Assembly: GCA_947254025.1 (NCBI GenBank)
Contig: CAMYBS010000002.1
Location: 1 to 64,000 of the forward strand
Source of the DNA: an uncultured Clostridia bacterium
Lineage (GTDB): Bacteria; Bacillota; Clostridia; Tissierellales; Peptoniphilaceae
Direction: 5' to 3'
Length of the DNA: 64,000 bases
Positions 45,676 through 54,490 of this stretch are shown here, piece after piece. The notes beneath the pieces are model-generated. The model saw only the letters and a list, made by a program, of their open reading frames with translations, did no database searches and had not been told where the DNA came from. Position numbers and translations under genes: made by a program. Positions within the stretch are counted from its first letter, which is position 1. Each line of letters starts with the position of its first letter.

Positions 45676-45693
45676 TTGTTTTGAGGTGGTTAT

Positions 45694-46584
45694 ATGAAAA
45701 AAGTATTATACTTACTATTATCTTTATCTATGGCTTTAATCTTAGTATCATGTACTCCTAAGGTAAATGGTACAGACAGTGAAGTAAATGCTCCTTCAAG
45801 CGCTCCTAGTGATAAAGATGATAAAGATGATGAGACTATAATGTATACTAACATTACAAGTGATGAAACAAAGAACGATTTAAAGAAGACACTTATTGAT
45901 AAATGCCTTGATGAGAACGATGTAAACTTCTTTATGAATAACGTTGAGGAGTATAACGACAGCGCTGATGCAAATGAATTAGCATCTAAGTTCACAGCGT
46001 ATAATGACAATGTCTCTTATAACAACAGCATTGATAAGTTTGCACAAAAGAATCCAGACTTTCTGGGTATTAACTGCAGGATAACGACATTCTCATTAAT
46101 TAAGAACAGTTTAGACATTGAGAAAGAGCTGAACGATAAATCTTCTGTATTAGACTTTGACAAAAAAGCTATAAGTGATAAGTTGCTACTTAATGATGAT
46201 GATCTTAAAAAGTTCATTACATATTATGCACCAATCAACGTTAAAGATGCTAAAGAAGATTATAAAGATATAATTATGAAAGAATTTGATGCAAGAGGCA
46301 TTAAGTTTAAGAATGAAGATGTAAAAGTTGTCTCAGTATACTTAAACTCTAATGATGAAATTGATGGGAATATTCTCTTTATTGGTCACACAGGACTTAT
46401 GTATGAAAGTGGCAAGAAATATTACTTTTTAGAAAAGCTAAGCTTCCAAGAGCCATATCAATTGCTTAAGTTTAATAATAAGAAAGAAATATATGATTAT
46501 TTGATGAAGAAGTACAATCAAAAGCTTGATGAAAATTCGCATGAAGCTATTATTACTGAAAATAATAAAATCTTCTCGTATTAA
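45694..46584 (+). CDS. DUF4300-like lipoprotein
   Basis: A 296-residue exported lipoprotein. The signal peptide ends at a lipobox ALILVS-C (Cys20), followed by a Ser/Pro/Asp-rich linker to about residue 45. The mature part contains NPDFLGINCRITTFSLI, the block DILFIGHTGLMYE (here NILFIGHTGLMYE) and EKLSFQEPYQLLKFNNKKEIYDYLMKK spread over residues 125-275. These match my memory of the DUF4300 family of streptococci and other Firmicutes, which has no known function. It stands alone between divergent promoters and a terminator. Being on the plus strand, it is out of step with its neighbours. Confidence 0.82.
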   Translation: MKKVLYLLLSLSMALILVSCTPKVNGTDSEVNAPSSAPSDKDDKDDETIMYTNITSDETKNDLKKTLIDKCLDENDVNFFMNNVEEYNDSADANELASKFTAYNDNVSYNNSIDKFAQKNPDFLGINCRITTFSLIKNSLDIEKELNDKSSVLDFDKKAISDKLLLNDDDLKKFITYYAPINVKDAKEDYKDIIMKEFDARGIKFKNEDVKVVSVYLNSNDEIDGNILFIGHTGLMYESGKKYYFLEKLSFQEPYQLLKFNNKKEIYDYLMKKYNQKLDENSHEAIITENNKIFSY

Positions 46585-46610
46585 AAAGGCAGAGCTTATG
46601 CTCTGCCTTT
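46585..46610. terminator. hairpin terminator between the lipoprotein gene and rpsD
   Basis: A perfect 10-bp stem, AAAGGCAGAG (46585-46594) with CTCTGCCTTT (46601-46610). The T-run is better on the minus strand, but the hairpin directly follows the plus-strand stop, so it probably acts in both directions. Confidence 0.8.
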
Positions 46611-46635
46611 AATCTTAATAAAAGTTTTTCCAATG

Positions 46636-46661
46636 AAAAAGCTCTCAGTACTCTGAGAGCT
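46636..46661 (-). terminator. terminator of rpsD
   Basis: A 9-bp stem, AGCTCTCAG (46640-46648) with CTGAGAGCT (46653-46661), followed by TTTTT on the minus strand and lying six bases after the rpsD stop. Confidence 0.9.
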
Positions 46662-46667
46662 AATTTA

Positions 46668-47261
46668 TTAATGAGAATAATATTCTACTACGTAAACGTC
46701 TTCGATTTCTATTGGAATTTCTTCTCTTTCAGGTAATCTAGATAAAACTGCTTCGAATTTATCAATATCTTTTTCAATGTATGGATAAGAATTTCCAACT
46801 ACTGTTTGGAAGTTTTCCTTGAACATTTCATTTGATCTTGATTTTTCTTTTAAGCTAATCTTTTGTCCAACTGATAATTGATAAGCTGGCTTGTCTACTC
46901 TCTTACCGTCAACAAGGATGTGTCCGTGAACAACCATTTGTCTTGCTTGTCTGATTGATTGAGCAAAACCTGCTCTAAGAACAAATGCATCTAATCTTGT
47001 TTCTAGTAATTTGATAAGAGCGTGACCTGTTTGATCTTTAGACTTTTTAGCTTTTAAGAATGCCTTCTTTAATTGAACTTCTGGCACTCCATAGTAAGCT
47101 CTTAATCTTTGTTTTTCTAGTAATTGAAGACCGTAGTTAGATAATTTCTTATCTGAACGTGCAGCTCCTTTTTTCATACCTTTTGTAGCTTTCGCTAATC
47201 CATAGACATTTAAGCCTAATCTTCTGACCGTTCTTACTCTTGGTCCGTTTAAACTTGACAT
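46668..47261 (-). CDS. rpsD: ribosomal protein uS4
   Basis: Primary 16S rRNA-binding protein of the small subunit. With the ATG at 47261 it has 197 residues; the frame extends 15 codons further, but AGAGGTG precedes the internal ATG and the predicted RNA start lies near 47304. The S4 RNA-binding domain includes LETRLDAFVLRAGFAQSIRQARQMVVHGHILVDGKRVDKPAY. The N-terminal zinc-type cysteines found in some S4 proteins are absent (C-minus form). It is monocistronic, with a promoter and a terminator of its own. Many Firmicutes place rpsD alone, where S4 represses its own mRNA. Confidence 0.96.
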   Translation of the reverse strand: MSSLNGPRVRTVRRLGLNVYGLAKATKGMKKGAARSDKKLSNYGLQLLEKQRLRAYYGVPEVQLKKAFLKAKKSKDQTGHALIKLLETRLDAFVLRAGFAQSIRQARQMVVHGHILVDGKRVDKPAYQLSVGQKISLKEKSRSNEMFKENFQTVVGNSYPYIEKDIDKFEAVLSRLPEREEIPIEIEDVYVVEYYSH

Positions 47262-47272
47262 TAAAACACCTC

Positions 47273-47302
47273 TAAAAATATATTTGCCGCGGTATATTTT
47301 TA
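47273..47302 (-). promoter_or_regulatory. 5' leader hairpin of rpsD, possible S4 autoregulatory element
   Basis: A perfect 10-bp stem (47273-47282 with 47293-47302) encloses a ten-base loop containing CCGCGG, a strikingly GC-rich patch in AT-rich DNA. It forms the 5' end of the predicted rpsD transcript and stops 11 bases before the start codon. Binding by S4 is a guess from position. Confidence 0.4.
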
Positions 47303-47310
47303 ACATTCAT

Positions 47311-47339
47311 AGTTTATCACATATATACTGGCTTGTCAA
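47311..47339 (-). promoter_or_regulatory. promoter of rpsD
   Basis: TTGACA (47334-47339), 17 bp, TAAACT (47311-47316) on the minus strand. The -10 box is imperfect, but the -35 box and spacing are ideal. Confidence 0.7.
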
Positions 47340-47376
47340 CTACTTTTTAAAATTTTATATAAATAATCTTATTTAA

Positions 47377-47405
47377 TTGAAAAAGACTCCTTAATGATAT
47401 ATAAT
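47377..47405 (+). promoter_or_regulatory. promoter of the inactive M3 peptidase homologue
   Basis: TTGAAA (47377-47382), 17 bp, TATAAT (47400-47405), about 34 bp before the start. A good promoter supports the gene being expressed rather than decaying. Confidence 0.8.
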
Positions 47406-47438
47406 TAAATATAATAATACATTTAAAGGATGAAGGCT

Positions 47439-49133
47439 ATGTTGTTTGATAAAATTGAAAAAGATTATAAAAGAATAGATATACTTAGTGAAGCAAACCT
47501 TGTTAATTATTATGCAAGCCGCCTAGCACGCTCTAGTGACTTTGATGAAAAAAATACTTTAATTAGAGAGGTTGACATAATTAAAAGGCGCTACCATAGC
47601 TTTAAAGAGTATGTATTTGTGAAATATTCGCAAGATACTAGTGATGAATTCTTTAAAAATGAATTTTCATATATTTTAAGTAATGAAGATGAGTTTAAGA
47701 AGGCTACGATTAAATTTGCTCTAACACTACTTGAAGATGACGATATTGAAAGACTTAAGAAGAGGTGGGGTAAGTACTATTTTGACAAGCTAAGTATAAT
47801 GCAAGACCTCTACAAGAAAGATGTTGTTGGCCTTAATATGAATGAAAACAAAATCTTGCAAGAGATTAATGAGTATAGAAATACAAAGTCGATCTCTTTT
47901 GATGGAGAAATAATTACTAACAAAACTTTAGCAAAATTCCTACTATCTAATGATAGAAATCAAAGAAAGCGTTTGTTCGAAGAAATGAATAAAAGCAACT
48001 TAGAGCGCAATTCCTACTATGCACAGAAGTATAAAGACCTCGTTATTATGAGATATAAGATAGCCAAAAGGCTTGGTTATAATAACTACCTTGACTACTC
48101 CGATAAGGAAAGATGCAGAATTAATTATAATCATAACGATATAGTTAAGTTTAGAGAGGCAATAAAAAAACATCTTGCTACTAATGCTAATGTCATTGCT
48201 GATATAAAAAAAGAAAAGCTTGGCATTGATAAAATATATACTTATGACCTTAAAGTATACTTTAAGCAATACAATGCTATGCCGATAAAGGATCCTTACC
48301 TATTATTAGAGAAGATAGCGAATAAGCTTGAAGAATATAATCCATTTTTAAGTAAGATAATAAGAAAGATTATAAACGATAAATCTCTTGACCTATTGCC
48401 AAGAAAAAATAAAGCTAGCTATAACTATGCAACAAACATATATAACCACGATATAACATTTATGTTCGCTAATTATGAAGCAGACCTATTAAGCTTTTCA
48501 AACTTCATAACCTGCCTAAGCTATGCTCTAATTCTATATATAGGCTCATACAACGAGCTTATTGAGTATATTGAACCGCAAGACGATATAATTAACGCAT
48601 ACTCTACTGCATTCTCATTTATTATATTGAGCTTTGCTGATGAACTGTTTGAAAATGGCGCAAAAAATTATATGATTTCATATAAAATAAATCTTTTATT
48701 CGATATACTCTTCTACTGCTTAATTAATGAGTTTGAAGAGCTTATGTATCTAAATATAAACACAGATCTTGAGGAAAGATATGAAATATTTAGAAAGCTT
48801 CACAAAGAGTACTTCCCTTTTATAAGTGTTGATGAGAAAGTATTTGATGTTGGCATGTGGTGGCTTAACTACCACACTCTATTTAATACACCTATGCTCT
48901 CAATTAATTACGCAATCGGCGACTTAAGCGGTATTGACTTCTACAACAATCTATTGGAAGATAAGGAAGAAGCCTTCAAAAAGATGACACTACTTATGGA
49001 TAACGCAAGCAAAGAAGACTTCCTTACAAGCATTGAGCTTAGTAGATTAAAAAATCCTTTCAAAGAAGAAAATATTAAGGATATAATCACAAAGTATATA
49101 GACGACTTAGCTAAAGAATATAAAAAAATATAG
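47439..49133 (+). CDS. M3-family oligoendopeptidase homologue lacking the zinc and catalytic residues
   Basis: The 564-residue protein (567 from the ATG at 47430, used for numbering here) has the M3 fold throughout. MRYKIAKRLGYNNYLDYSDKERCR and the following helix match the N-terminal signature of M3 oligoendopeptidases. FMFANYEADLLSF leads to the active-site helix, and GMWWLNYHTLFNTPMLSINYAI matches the substrate-binding region near the C-terminus. Where HExxH should stand there is T361-C-L-S-Y365, and the third ligand glutamate aligns with N389 in IINAYSTAF. Two tyrosines after NTP are also changed. The frame is intact with promoter and terminator, so I read it as a maintained pseudoenzyme, not a pseudogene. 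PepF in this window is intact. Confidence 0.82.
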   Translation: MLFDKIEKDYKRIDILSEANLVNYYASRLARSSDFDEKNTLIREVDIIKRRYHSFKEYVFVKYSQDTSDEFFKNEFSYILSNEDEFKKATIKFALTLLEDDDIERLKKRWGKYYFDKLSIMQDLYKKDVVGLNMNENKILQEINEYRNTKSISFDGEIITNKTLAKFLLSNDRNQRKRLFEEMNKSNLERNSYYAQKYKDLVIMRYKIAKRLGYNNYLDYSDKERCRINYNHNDIVKFREAIKKHLATNANVIADIKKEKLGIDKIYTYDLKVYFKQYNAMPIKDPYLLLEKIANKLEEYNPFLSKIIRKIINDKSLDLLPRKNKASYNYATNIYNHDITFMFANYEADLLSFSNFITCLSYALILYIGSYNELIEYIEPQDDIINAYSTAFSFIILSFADELFENGAKNYMISYKINLLFDILFYCLINEFEELMYLNINTDLEERYEIFRKLHKEYFPFISVDEKVFDVGMWWLNYHTLFNTPMLSINYAIGDLSGIDFYNNLLEDKEEAFKKMTLLMDNASKEDFLTSIELSRLKNPFKEENIKDIITKYIDDLAKEYKKI

Positions 49134-49160
49134 AGGGCTTAGGCTCTCTATATTTTTTTT
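49124..49160. terminator. bidirectional terminator between the M3 homologue and patB
   Basis: A long stem of up to 15 bp (49124-49138 with 49143-49157, one G-U) has A-rich and T-rich flanks, giving a U-run in both directions. It overlaps the stop of the plus-strand gene and lies just after the patB stop. Confidence 0.9.
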
Positions 49161-49168
49161 AAGTATAT

Positions 49169-50335
49169 TTATTTATTTAAAGTTTTTATCTCTTCAATTG
49201 ACTTCTTAAAACTATCCACTAAGAAATAAATAATCTCTCTTGGATAAGCAAGATTAATCCTTACCGACATATCATCACCGAACATCGCTCCATCGGATAA
49301 AAATATCTTGTTTTTAATGAAAACTTCATGCATAGCCATTGGACTATATTTTAATTCTGATAAGTCTACCCAAATTAAATATGTTCCTTCAGGCTTTTGA
49401 AATTTTATTCCATCTATCTTGGAAAATTCCTCGCATACATAATTAATGTTCCCCTCTAAGTACTTAAGCATCTCTCTATACCAAGATCTACCTTCATTGT
49501 AGGCTGCCTTTAACGCCTCAAGCCCAAATGGATTGACCGAGCCCATCAAAGATTTAGCTTCAACACTGATTATCTTCTCTCTTAGTTTTTCATCAGGTAT
49601 AAGAGCATAAGCAGTATTTAAACCCGCAATATTAAATGTCTTAGAAGGTGCCATGAAAGAAACAACTTTTTCATAATTTTTAAACACTCTCATTATTGGA
49701 GTATAAAAATTATTGCCATAAGTAAAATCTTGATGCATCTCATCGCTTATGATAAATAAGTTGTGCTTATATGCAATTTCAGATAATCTTTCAAGTTCAC
49801 TCTTAGTCCAAACTCTTCCTACTGGGTTGTGCGGATTACATAAAACTATCGCCTTAGCTAGCTTTGCTTTCTCTTCTAAGTCATCAAAATCTATTGTATA
49901 ATGATTACCGTCAAATATAAGTTTGTTTTGTAGTATCTCCATATTTTTTAGATTTGAGAAATTAAAAAATGGAGGATAAACTGGCGTTTGAATTATTATT
50001 TTCTCTCCATCCTCGACTATTGATCTAATAACAAGATCAAGTCCTGGAACAGTGCCTGGAGTAAATACTATCCACTCCTTTTTAATATCAAGCTCATGCA
50101 TATCCTTTTGCCAGTTAATAATAGCCTTATATACATCATCGTCTGGTAAAGTATAGCTATAAAAGTCCCTGTCTGCTCTCTTTAAACATGCAGCTTTAAC
50201 CTCAGGAGCTGTTGCAAAATTCATATCAGCAATTGTGAATGGTATAACCGACTCATCATTACCTGCTAAACGTGAAGTTTCATACTTAGCAGATGATAAA
50301 GCGCTTCTGTCAATTATTTCGTCAAAATCAAACAT
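49169..50335 (-). CDS. patB: PatB/MalY-type pyridoxal-phosphate C-S lyase
   Basis: A 388-residue fold-type I PLP enzyme. Relatives cleave cystathionine or cysteine to homocysteine, or to hydrogen sulfide, pyruvate and ammonia. The family start FDEIIDRSALSSAKYE (typical D-R-x-T-x-S-x-K-W), LCNPHNPVGRVWTKSEL, the ISDEMHQDFTYG aspartate motif, and the PLP lysine in APSKTFNIAGLNTAY are present. It is the last gene of the gcv-yitT-patB run, 23 bp after yitT. A cysteine desulfhydrase role would fit amino-acid fermentation, but a biosynthetic role in methionine metabolism is also possible. Confidence 0.9.
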   Translation of the reverse strand: MFDFDEIIDRSALSSAKYETSRLAGNDESVIPFTIADMNFATAPEVKAACLKRADRDFYSYTLPDDDVYKAIINWQKDMHELDIKKEWIVFTPGTVPGLDLVIRSIVEDGEKIIIQTPVYPPFFNFSNLKNMEILQNKLIFDGNHYTIDFDDLEEKAKLAKAIVLCNPHNPVGRVWTKSELERLSEIAYKHNLFIISDEMHQDFTYGNNFYTPIMRVFKNYEKVVSFMAPSKTFNIAGLNTAYALIPDEKLREKIISVEAKSLMGSVNPFGLEALKAAYNEGRSWYREMLKYLEGNINYVCEEFSKIDGIKFQKPEGTYLIWVDLSELKYSPMAMHEVFIKNKIFLSDGAMFGDDMSVRINLAYPREIIYFLVDSFKKSIEEIKTLNK

Positions 50336-50358
50336 AGTACCTCCAGTAATTTTATATT

Positions 50359-51207
50359 TTATTCAGAAATATTCCTCCATCTAAAGCCATAGACTTCACT
50401 TGCATTCATTACGACCAAGAAAGAGTCCGGAGCATTCCTTTCTATAAATCTTTTTAAAAGTAAATAGTCCCTTCTTGAACAAACAGTCATGATTACCGTG
50501 TGTTCTTTACCAGTATATGCACCAACAGCCTTATAAAGGTTTGCTGAGTGATTAAGTTCTTTAACAATGTAGTCTTTAACAAGCTCTGGTTTTTCTGTAT
50601 TTATAATAATATTCTTAGATGTATTTAAACCATCTATAGTAAAATCTATGATTAACCCGTTCATTATAATGCCTAGTAGTGAATATAAACCGATTTCAAG
50701 ACCAAATACAATGCCTACAAATAAAGTGATGACTAAGTCGCAAAGTAGTACGCCCTTGCCAAGATCAAGTCCAGTGAATTTATTTATGATTTTAGACAGT
50801 ATATCTGTACCACCAATTGATGCATATTGATTAAGTATTATAGCCATACCTACAGCAGATACTATAACAGCTATTATCATTTGTAATAGCAAGTCATCAA
50901 TTATAGGTCCGTCAAGTGGAATAATTTTTTCTAATATAAATATAATTAAAGATATACCAAGTGATGTAAGTACTGTCTTTACACCAAACTTATTACCTAT
51001 GAATAAAAATCCTAGAGCGAATAAAACTATGTTTGTTGCGAATAAAACATAACTCATTGGTAAATGTAATAAATACGATAAAACAATTGCTATGCCTGTA
51101 GCTCCACCTATAGTCATCTTAGTTGGAGTTAAAAAGAAATAAACAGCGATGGCAACCATAAAGGCGCCTAAAACTATTAATAAATTAGACTTTAATTTTG
51201 CGTTCAT
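50359..51207 (-). CDS. YitT family membrane protein with DUF2179 domain
   Basis: A 282-residue protein with five or six transmembrane segments (roughly residues 8-200) and a C-terminal soluble DUF2179 domain beginning near TSKNIIINTEKPELVKDYIV. Typical family motifs are KMTIGGATGIAIVLSYL, NQYASIGGTDILSKII and the YTGKEHTVIMTVCSRRDYLLLKRFI block. No transport function is established; DUF2179 resembles nucleotide-binding regulatory domains. It lies 63 bp after gcvPB, behind a small hairpin. Confidence 0.88.
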   Translation of the reverse strand: MNAKLKSNLLIVLGAFMVAIAVYFFLTPTKMTIGGATGIAIVLSYLLHLPMSYVLFATNIVLFALGFLFIGNKFGVKTVLTSLGISLIIFILEKIIPLDGPIIDDLLLQMIIAVIVSAVGMAIILNQYASIGGTDILSKIINKFTGLDLGKGVLLCDLVITLFVGIVFGLEIGLYSLLGIIMNGLIIDFTIDGLNTSKNIIINTEKPELVKDYIVKELNHSANLYKAVGAYTGKEHTVIMTVCSRRDYLLLKRFIERNAPDSFLVVMNASEVYGFRWRNISE

Positions 51208-51237
51208 TTTATACCTTCCTATAAAATTTATGTATTA

Positions 51238-51257
51238 GGGGCACTTTGATGTGCCCC
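51238..51257 (-). other. intercistronic hairpin after gcvPB
   Basis: A perfect 7-bp GC-rich stem (GGGGCAC/GTGCCCC, 51238-51244 with 51251-51257) with a six-base loop. The following minus-strand sequence is not a T-run, so it probably attenuates or stabilises rather than fully terminates before yitT. Confidence 0.6.
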
Positions 51258-51270
51258 ATTATATTACTTA

Positions 51271-52737
51271 CTATTTTTCTTCTTTAGTATATGTTAATAC
51301 TGGAGTTCTAGCTGCCAATGTTTCATCTGGTCTAGATACCATAGTTGTCTTTGGAGCGTCTAGTAAGTCTTGTGGATTTTCTTTAGCTACTCTAGCGATA
51401 TCGTTAAGTGCAGCTGCATAAGCATCCAACGTTTCCTTACTTTCTGTTTCAGTAGGTTCGATCATCAATGCTTCATGAACTATTAGTGGGAAGTATACTG
51501 TTGGTGGATGGAATCCTCTATCGATTAATCCCTTAGCAACATCTAATGTTGTTACTCCAGTTTCACAGTTCTTTAGTCCGCCTAATACAAATTCATGCAT
51601 ACAAATTGTATCGTATGGAACATTGTAATTTTCTTTCAATTGACTTAATAGATAGTTTGCATTTAGAACAGCATTTGTTGATGCTTTTCTTAAACCATCT
51701 GAACCCATTGTTAGGATATAAGTGTAAGCTCTTACTAGGATAGAGAAGTGTCCGTAGAAGTCTTTAACCTTTCCTATACTTTGTGGTCTATTGTAGTCAA
51801 GGAAGTATTTGTCATCATTTTTAGAGATAACTGGCACTGGTAAGAATGGAAGTAATTCCTTCTTGCAACCAACTGGTCCACCGCCTGGTCCTCCACCGCC
51901 GTGTGGTGTTGAGAATGTCTTGTGAACGTTGTAGTGAACAACGTCGAATCCCATGTCTCCAGGTCTTGAGTGTCCCATAACTGCGTTCATGTTAGCGCCA
52001 TCGTAGTACAATAGACCGCCTTTTCTATGAACGATTTCAGCTATCTTTTCAATATTTTTGTCAAATAAACCTAAAGTGTTTGGATTTGTAAGCATTAAAC
52101 CAGCAACTTCTTCAGTCATAGCTGCTTCTAGTGCTTCAAGATCAACTAAACCATTTTCATCTGACTTAATTTCTACAGGAGTAAATCCACCCATAGAGCA
52201 AGTTGCAGGGTTTGTACCGTGAGCAGAGTCAGGGATAATCATCTTGTTTCTGTTCATATCTCCTCTTGCTTCATGATATGCTCTTATTAGTAGAACACCT
52301 GTTAACTCACCATGCGCACCTGCAGCTGGTTGCAATGTTGCTCCGTCCATACCAGAAATTTCAGCTAGTGATTCAGCAAGGTCATACATTAATTTTAAAG
52401 CGCCTTGTGTGCATCCATCGCCTTGGTATGGGTGTAAGTCTCTAAAGCCTTCAAGAGCAGCCATGTCTTCATTAATCTTAGGGTTATACTTCATTGTACA
52501 TGATCCTAGTGGATACATGCCGTTGTCAAGTCCGTAATTCTTTATTGAAAGATTTGTAAAGTGTCTTACTACGTCTACCTCAGATAATTCAGGTAGGTCT
52601 AGTTCTTCTTTATTTAAATATTCACTTGGAATTACGCTATCTAATTTTAAATCTTCAACATCAAGATCTGGTAAATTGTATCCAGTTCTACCGGGTCTTG
52701 AAATTTCAAATATTACTTTGTCATATCTATCTAACAT
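51271..52737 (-). CDS. gcvPB: glycine decarboxylase (P-protein) subunit 2
   Basis: Second half of the split, PLP-dependent P-protein of the glycine cleavage system, 488 residues. The PLP lysine is in [21 protein letters not shown], and the N-terminal third shows [23 protein letters not shown] and the [18 protein letters not shown] block. It acts with GcvPA as a heterotetramer, decarboxylating glycine onto lipoyl-GcvH or running in reverse. Its start overlaps the gcvPA stop. No gcvL (dihydrolipoyl dehydrogenase) follows in the operon. Confidence 0.97.
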   Translation of the reverse strand: MLDRYDKVIFEISRPGRTGYNLPDLDVEDLKLDSVIPSEYLNKEELDLPELSEVDVVRHFTNLSIKNYGLDNGMYPLGSCTMKYNPKINEDMAALEGFRDLHPYQGDGCTQGALKLMYDLAESLAEISGMDGATLQPAAGAHGELTGVLLIRAYHEARGDMNRNKMIIPDSAHGTNPATCSMGGFTPVEIKSDENGLVDLEALEAAMTEEVAGLMLTNPNTLGLFDKNIEKIAEIVHRKGGLLYYDGANMNAVMGHSRPGDMGFDVVHYNVHKTFSTPHGGGGPGGGPVGCKKELLPFLPVPVISKNDDKYFLDYNRPQSIGKVKDFYGHFSILVRAYTYILTMGSDGLRKASTNAVLNANYLLSQLKENYNVPYDTICMHEFVLGGLKNCETGVTTLDVAKGLIDRGFHPPTVYFPLIVHEALMIEPTETESKETLDAYAAALNDIARVAKENPQDLLDAPKTTMVSRPDETLAARTPVLTYTKEEK

Positions 52738-54083
52738 TCAACACCCTCCAATACTTCTACTAATTTATCCATTTCTTCTTTTGTTCTCTTTTCAGTAACA
52801 GCAAGCATGAATGCGTTCTTGTATTCATCACCGTAGAACCAAGAAAGTTTAAATGCATCCATGAAACCATTAGCTGTAAGAGCTGCGTTGATCTTATCTA
52901 CGCAGATATCGCTAGTGATAACGAATTCTTTGTAGAATGGTTTATTATACATTAATTTAAATTTACCAGATTTGCAAAGTTCTTTTTGTAGATAATGAGC
53001 TTTCTTAGCGCATTGCTCAGAAACTTCTCTTAAGCCCTTCTTGCCCATAAGTGACATGTAAATTGTTGCGCAAAGTACATTTAAGCCTTGATTTGAGCAG
53101 ATGTTTGAAGTAGCCTTATCTCTTCTGATATGTTGCTCTCTAGCTGTTAATGTTAATACCCAAGATCTCTTACCGTTTCTATCAACTGTTTGACCAGCGA
53201 TTCTTCCTGGTAATTTTCTCATGAACTTATCAGTTGATGAGATGAATCCAAGGTATGGTCCACCATAAGATAGTGGTATACCGAAGGCCTGCGCTTCACC
53301 AACTACTATGTCAGCACCGTAATCGCCAGGTCTTTGTAGTATACCTAGTGAGTTAGTGTCAACGTCAGCAATGAAGTATGTTTTCTTGAACTCATGAGTT
53401 AAGTCACAAGCAGCCTTCATATCTTCGATAACTCCGAAGAAGTTTGGATTTTGCATAATTACGCATGCTGCGTCATCACTTAGTTTCTTCTTTAAGTCAT
53501 CTAAGTCAGTTGCTCCATCTTTGATGTCAACTTCAACAACTTCTATGTTATGGCTGTGTGTATATGTGTCTAGAACCATTCTAGCTGATGGGCTAAGTGC
53601 TTTTGATACTATAACTTGTTTCTTACGAGTTGTGTTGCAGCACATTAGAGCTGACTCTACAACACCGTTAGAGTTGTCATATAGTGAAGCATTTGTAATA
53701 GGTAGTCCTACTAGATTGCTCATCATTGTTTGGAACTCAAATATCATTTGTAGAGTTCCTTGAGATACTTCTGGTTGATAAGGTGTATAAGAAGTGTAAA
53801 ACTCGCTTCTTGATGCTATAGCACCAATTACTGAAGGGATGTAGTGATCATATGCTCCTGCCCCTATGAAGCAAATTTTCTTATTTGTAGAGCAGTTCAT
53901 ATTTGCAAGATCACTCATGATCTTTCTAACTTCTAATTCTGATTTATGTTTAGGTAAGTTTAACTCGCCTTTGAATCTAACACTTTCAGGAATACAATCA
54001 AATAATTCTTCTTCAGATTTTACACCTATCTTGTCAAGCATCTCTTTTATGTTTTCAGGTGTTTGACTAAGATATGGATACAT
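52731..54083 (-). CDS. gcvPA: glycine decarboxylase (P-protein) subunit 1
   Basis: First half of the split P-protein, 450 residues from the ATG at 54083. This start ([16 protein letters not shown]) has the family N-terminus and an AAGGAGG six bases ahead, so the ATG 18 bases upstream is not needed. Conserved blocks are [38 protein letters not shown] and a [15 protein letters not shown] region followed by [13 protein letters not shown]. It overlaps gcvPB and follows gcvH directly, so translation is coupled across all three. Confidence 0.97.
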   Translation of the reverse strand: MYPYLSQTPENIKEMLDKIGVKSEEELFDCIPESVRFKGELNLPKHKSELEVRKIMSDLANMNCSTNKKICFIGAGAYDHYIPSVIGAIASRSEFYTSYTPYQPEVSQGTLQMIFEFQTMMSNLVGLPITNASLYDNSNGVVESALMCCNTTRKKQVIVSKALSPSARMVLDTYTHSHNIEVVEVDIKDGATDLDDLKKKLSDDAACVIMQNPNFFGVIEDMKAACDLTHEFKKTYFIADVDTNSLGILQRPGDYGADIVVGEAQAFGIPLSYGGPYLGFISSTDKFMRKLPGRIAGQTVDRNGKRSWVLTLTAREQHIRRDKATSNICSNQGLNVLCATIYMSLMGKKGLREVSEQCAKKAHYLQKELCKSGKFKLMYNKPFYKEFVITSDICVDKINAALTANGFMDAFKLSWFYGDEYKNAFMLAVTEKRTKEEMDKLVEVLEGVEC

Positions 54084-54084
54084 A

Positions 54085-54465
54085 CTAGTCCTCCTTAGCA
54101 AATTCAGCGTATTTTTCGTCGTCCATTAAATCGTCTAATTCAGATGGATCACTCATTTCAATCTTGAATATCCAAGCGTCATATGGTCCTTCGTTGATTA
54201 GAGCTGGTTCATCGTCAAGCGCTTCGTTAACTTCAACTATCTTTCCGCTAGCTGCTGTGAAAACTTCTGAAGCTGCTTTTACTGATTCAACTGATGCTAC
54301 TGCATCGCCTTTTGAGAATTCATCATCAATTTCAGGTAATTCAACATATACTATGTCTCCTAAGTTGTGTTGAGCGTAGTCAGCTAAACCAACTGTAGCG
54401 ATGTTTCCATCAACCTTAACCCATTCGTGATCTTCTGTGTAAAGTAAACCTTTTTTAATTTCCAT
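54085..54465 (-). CDS. gcvH: glycine cleavage system H protein
   Basis: Lipoyl carrier of 126 residues that shuttles the aminomethyl group between the P- and T-proteins. The lipoylated lysine is Lys63 in ASVESVKAASEV. HEWVKVDGNIATVGLADYAQ and the C-terminal INEGPYDAWIFKIEM motif are standard. It lies 25 bp after gcvT. In glycine-reductase anaerobes the H protein can work in either direction, feeding methylene-tetrahydrofolate or making glycine. No lipoate ligase gene is visible nearby. Confidence 0.98.
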   Translation of the reverse strand: MEIKKGLLYTEDHEWVKVDGNIATVGLADYAQHNLGDIVYVELPEIDDEFSKGDAVASVESVKAASEVFTAASGKIVEVNEALDDEPALINEGPYDAWIFKIEMSDPSELDDLMDDEKYAEFAKED

Positions 54466-54490
54466 TGTAAATTCCTCCTATTTGTATAAT

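Noticed and set aside
46585..46661. Two adjacent hairpins as a small RNA
   Set aside because: Each is better explained as a terminator for its own flanking gene, and no promoter lies between them.
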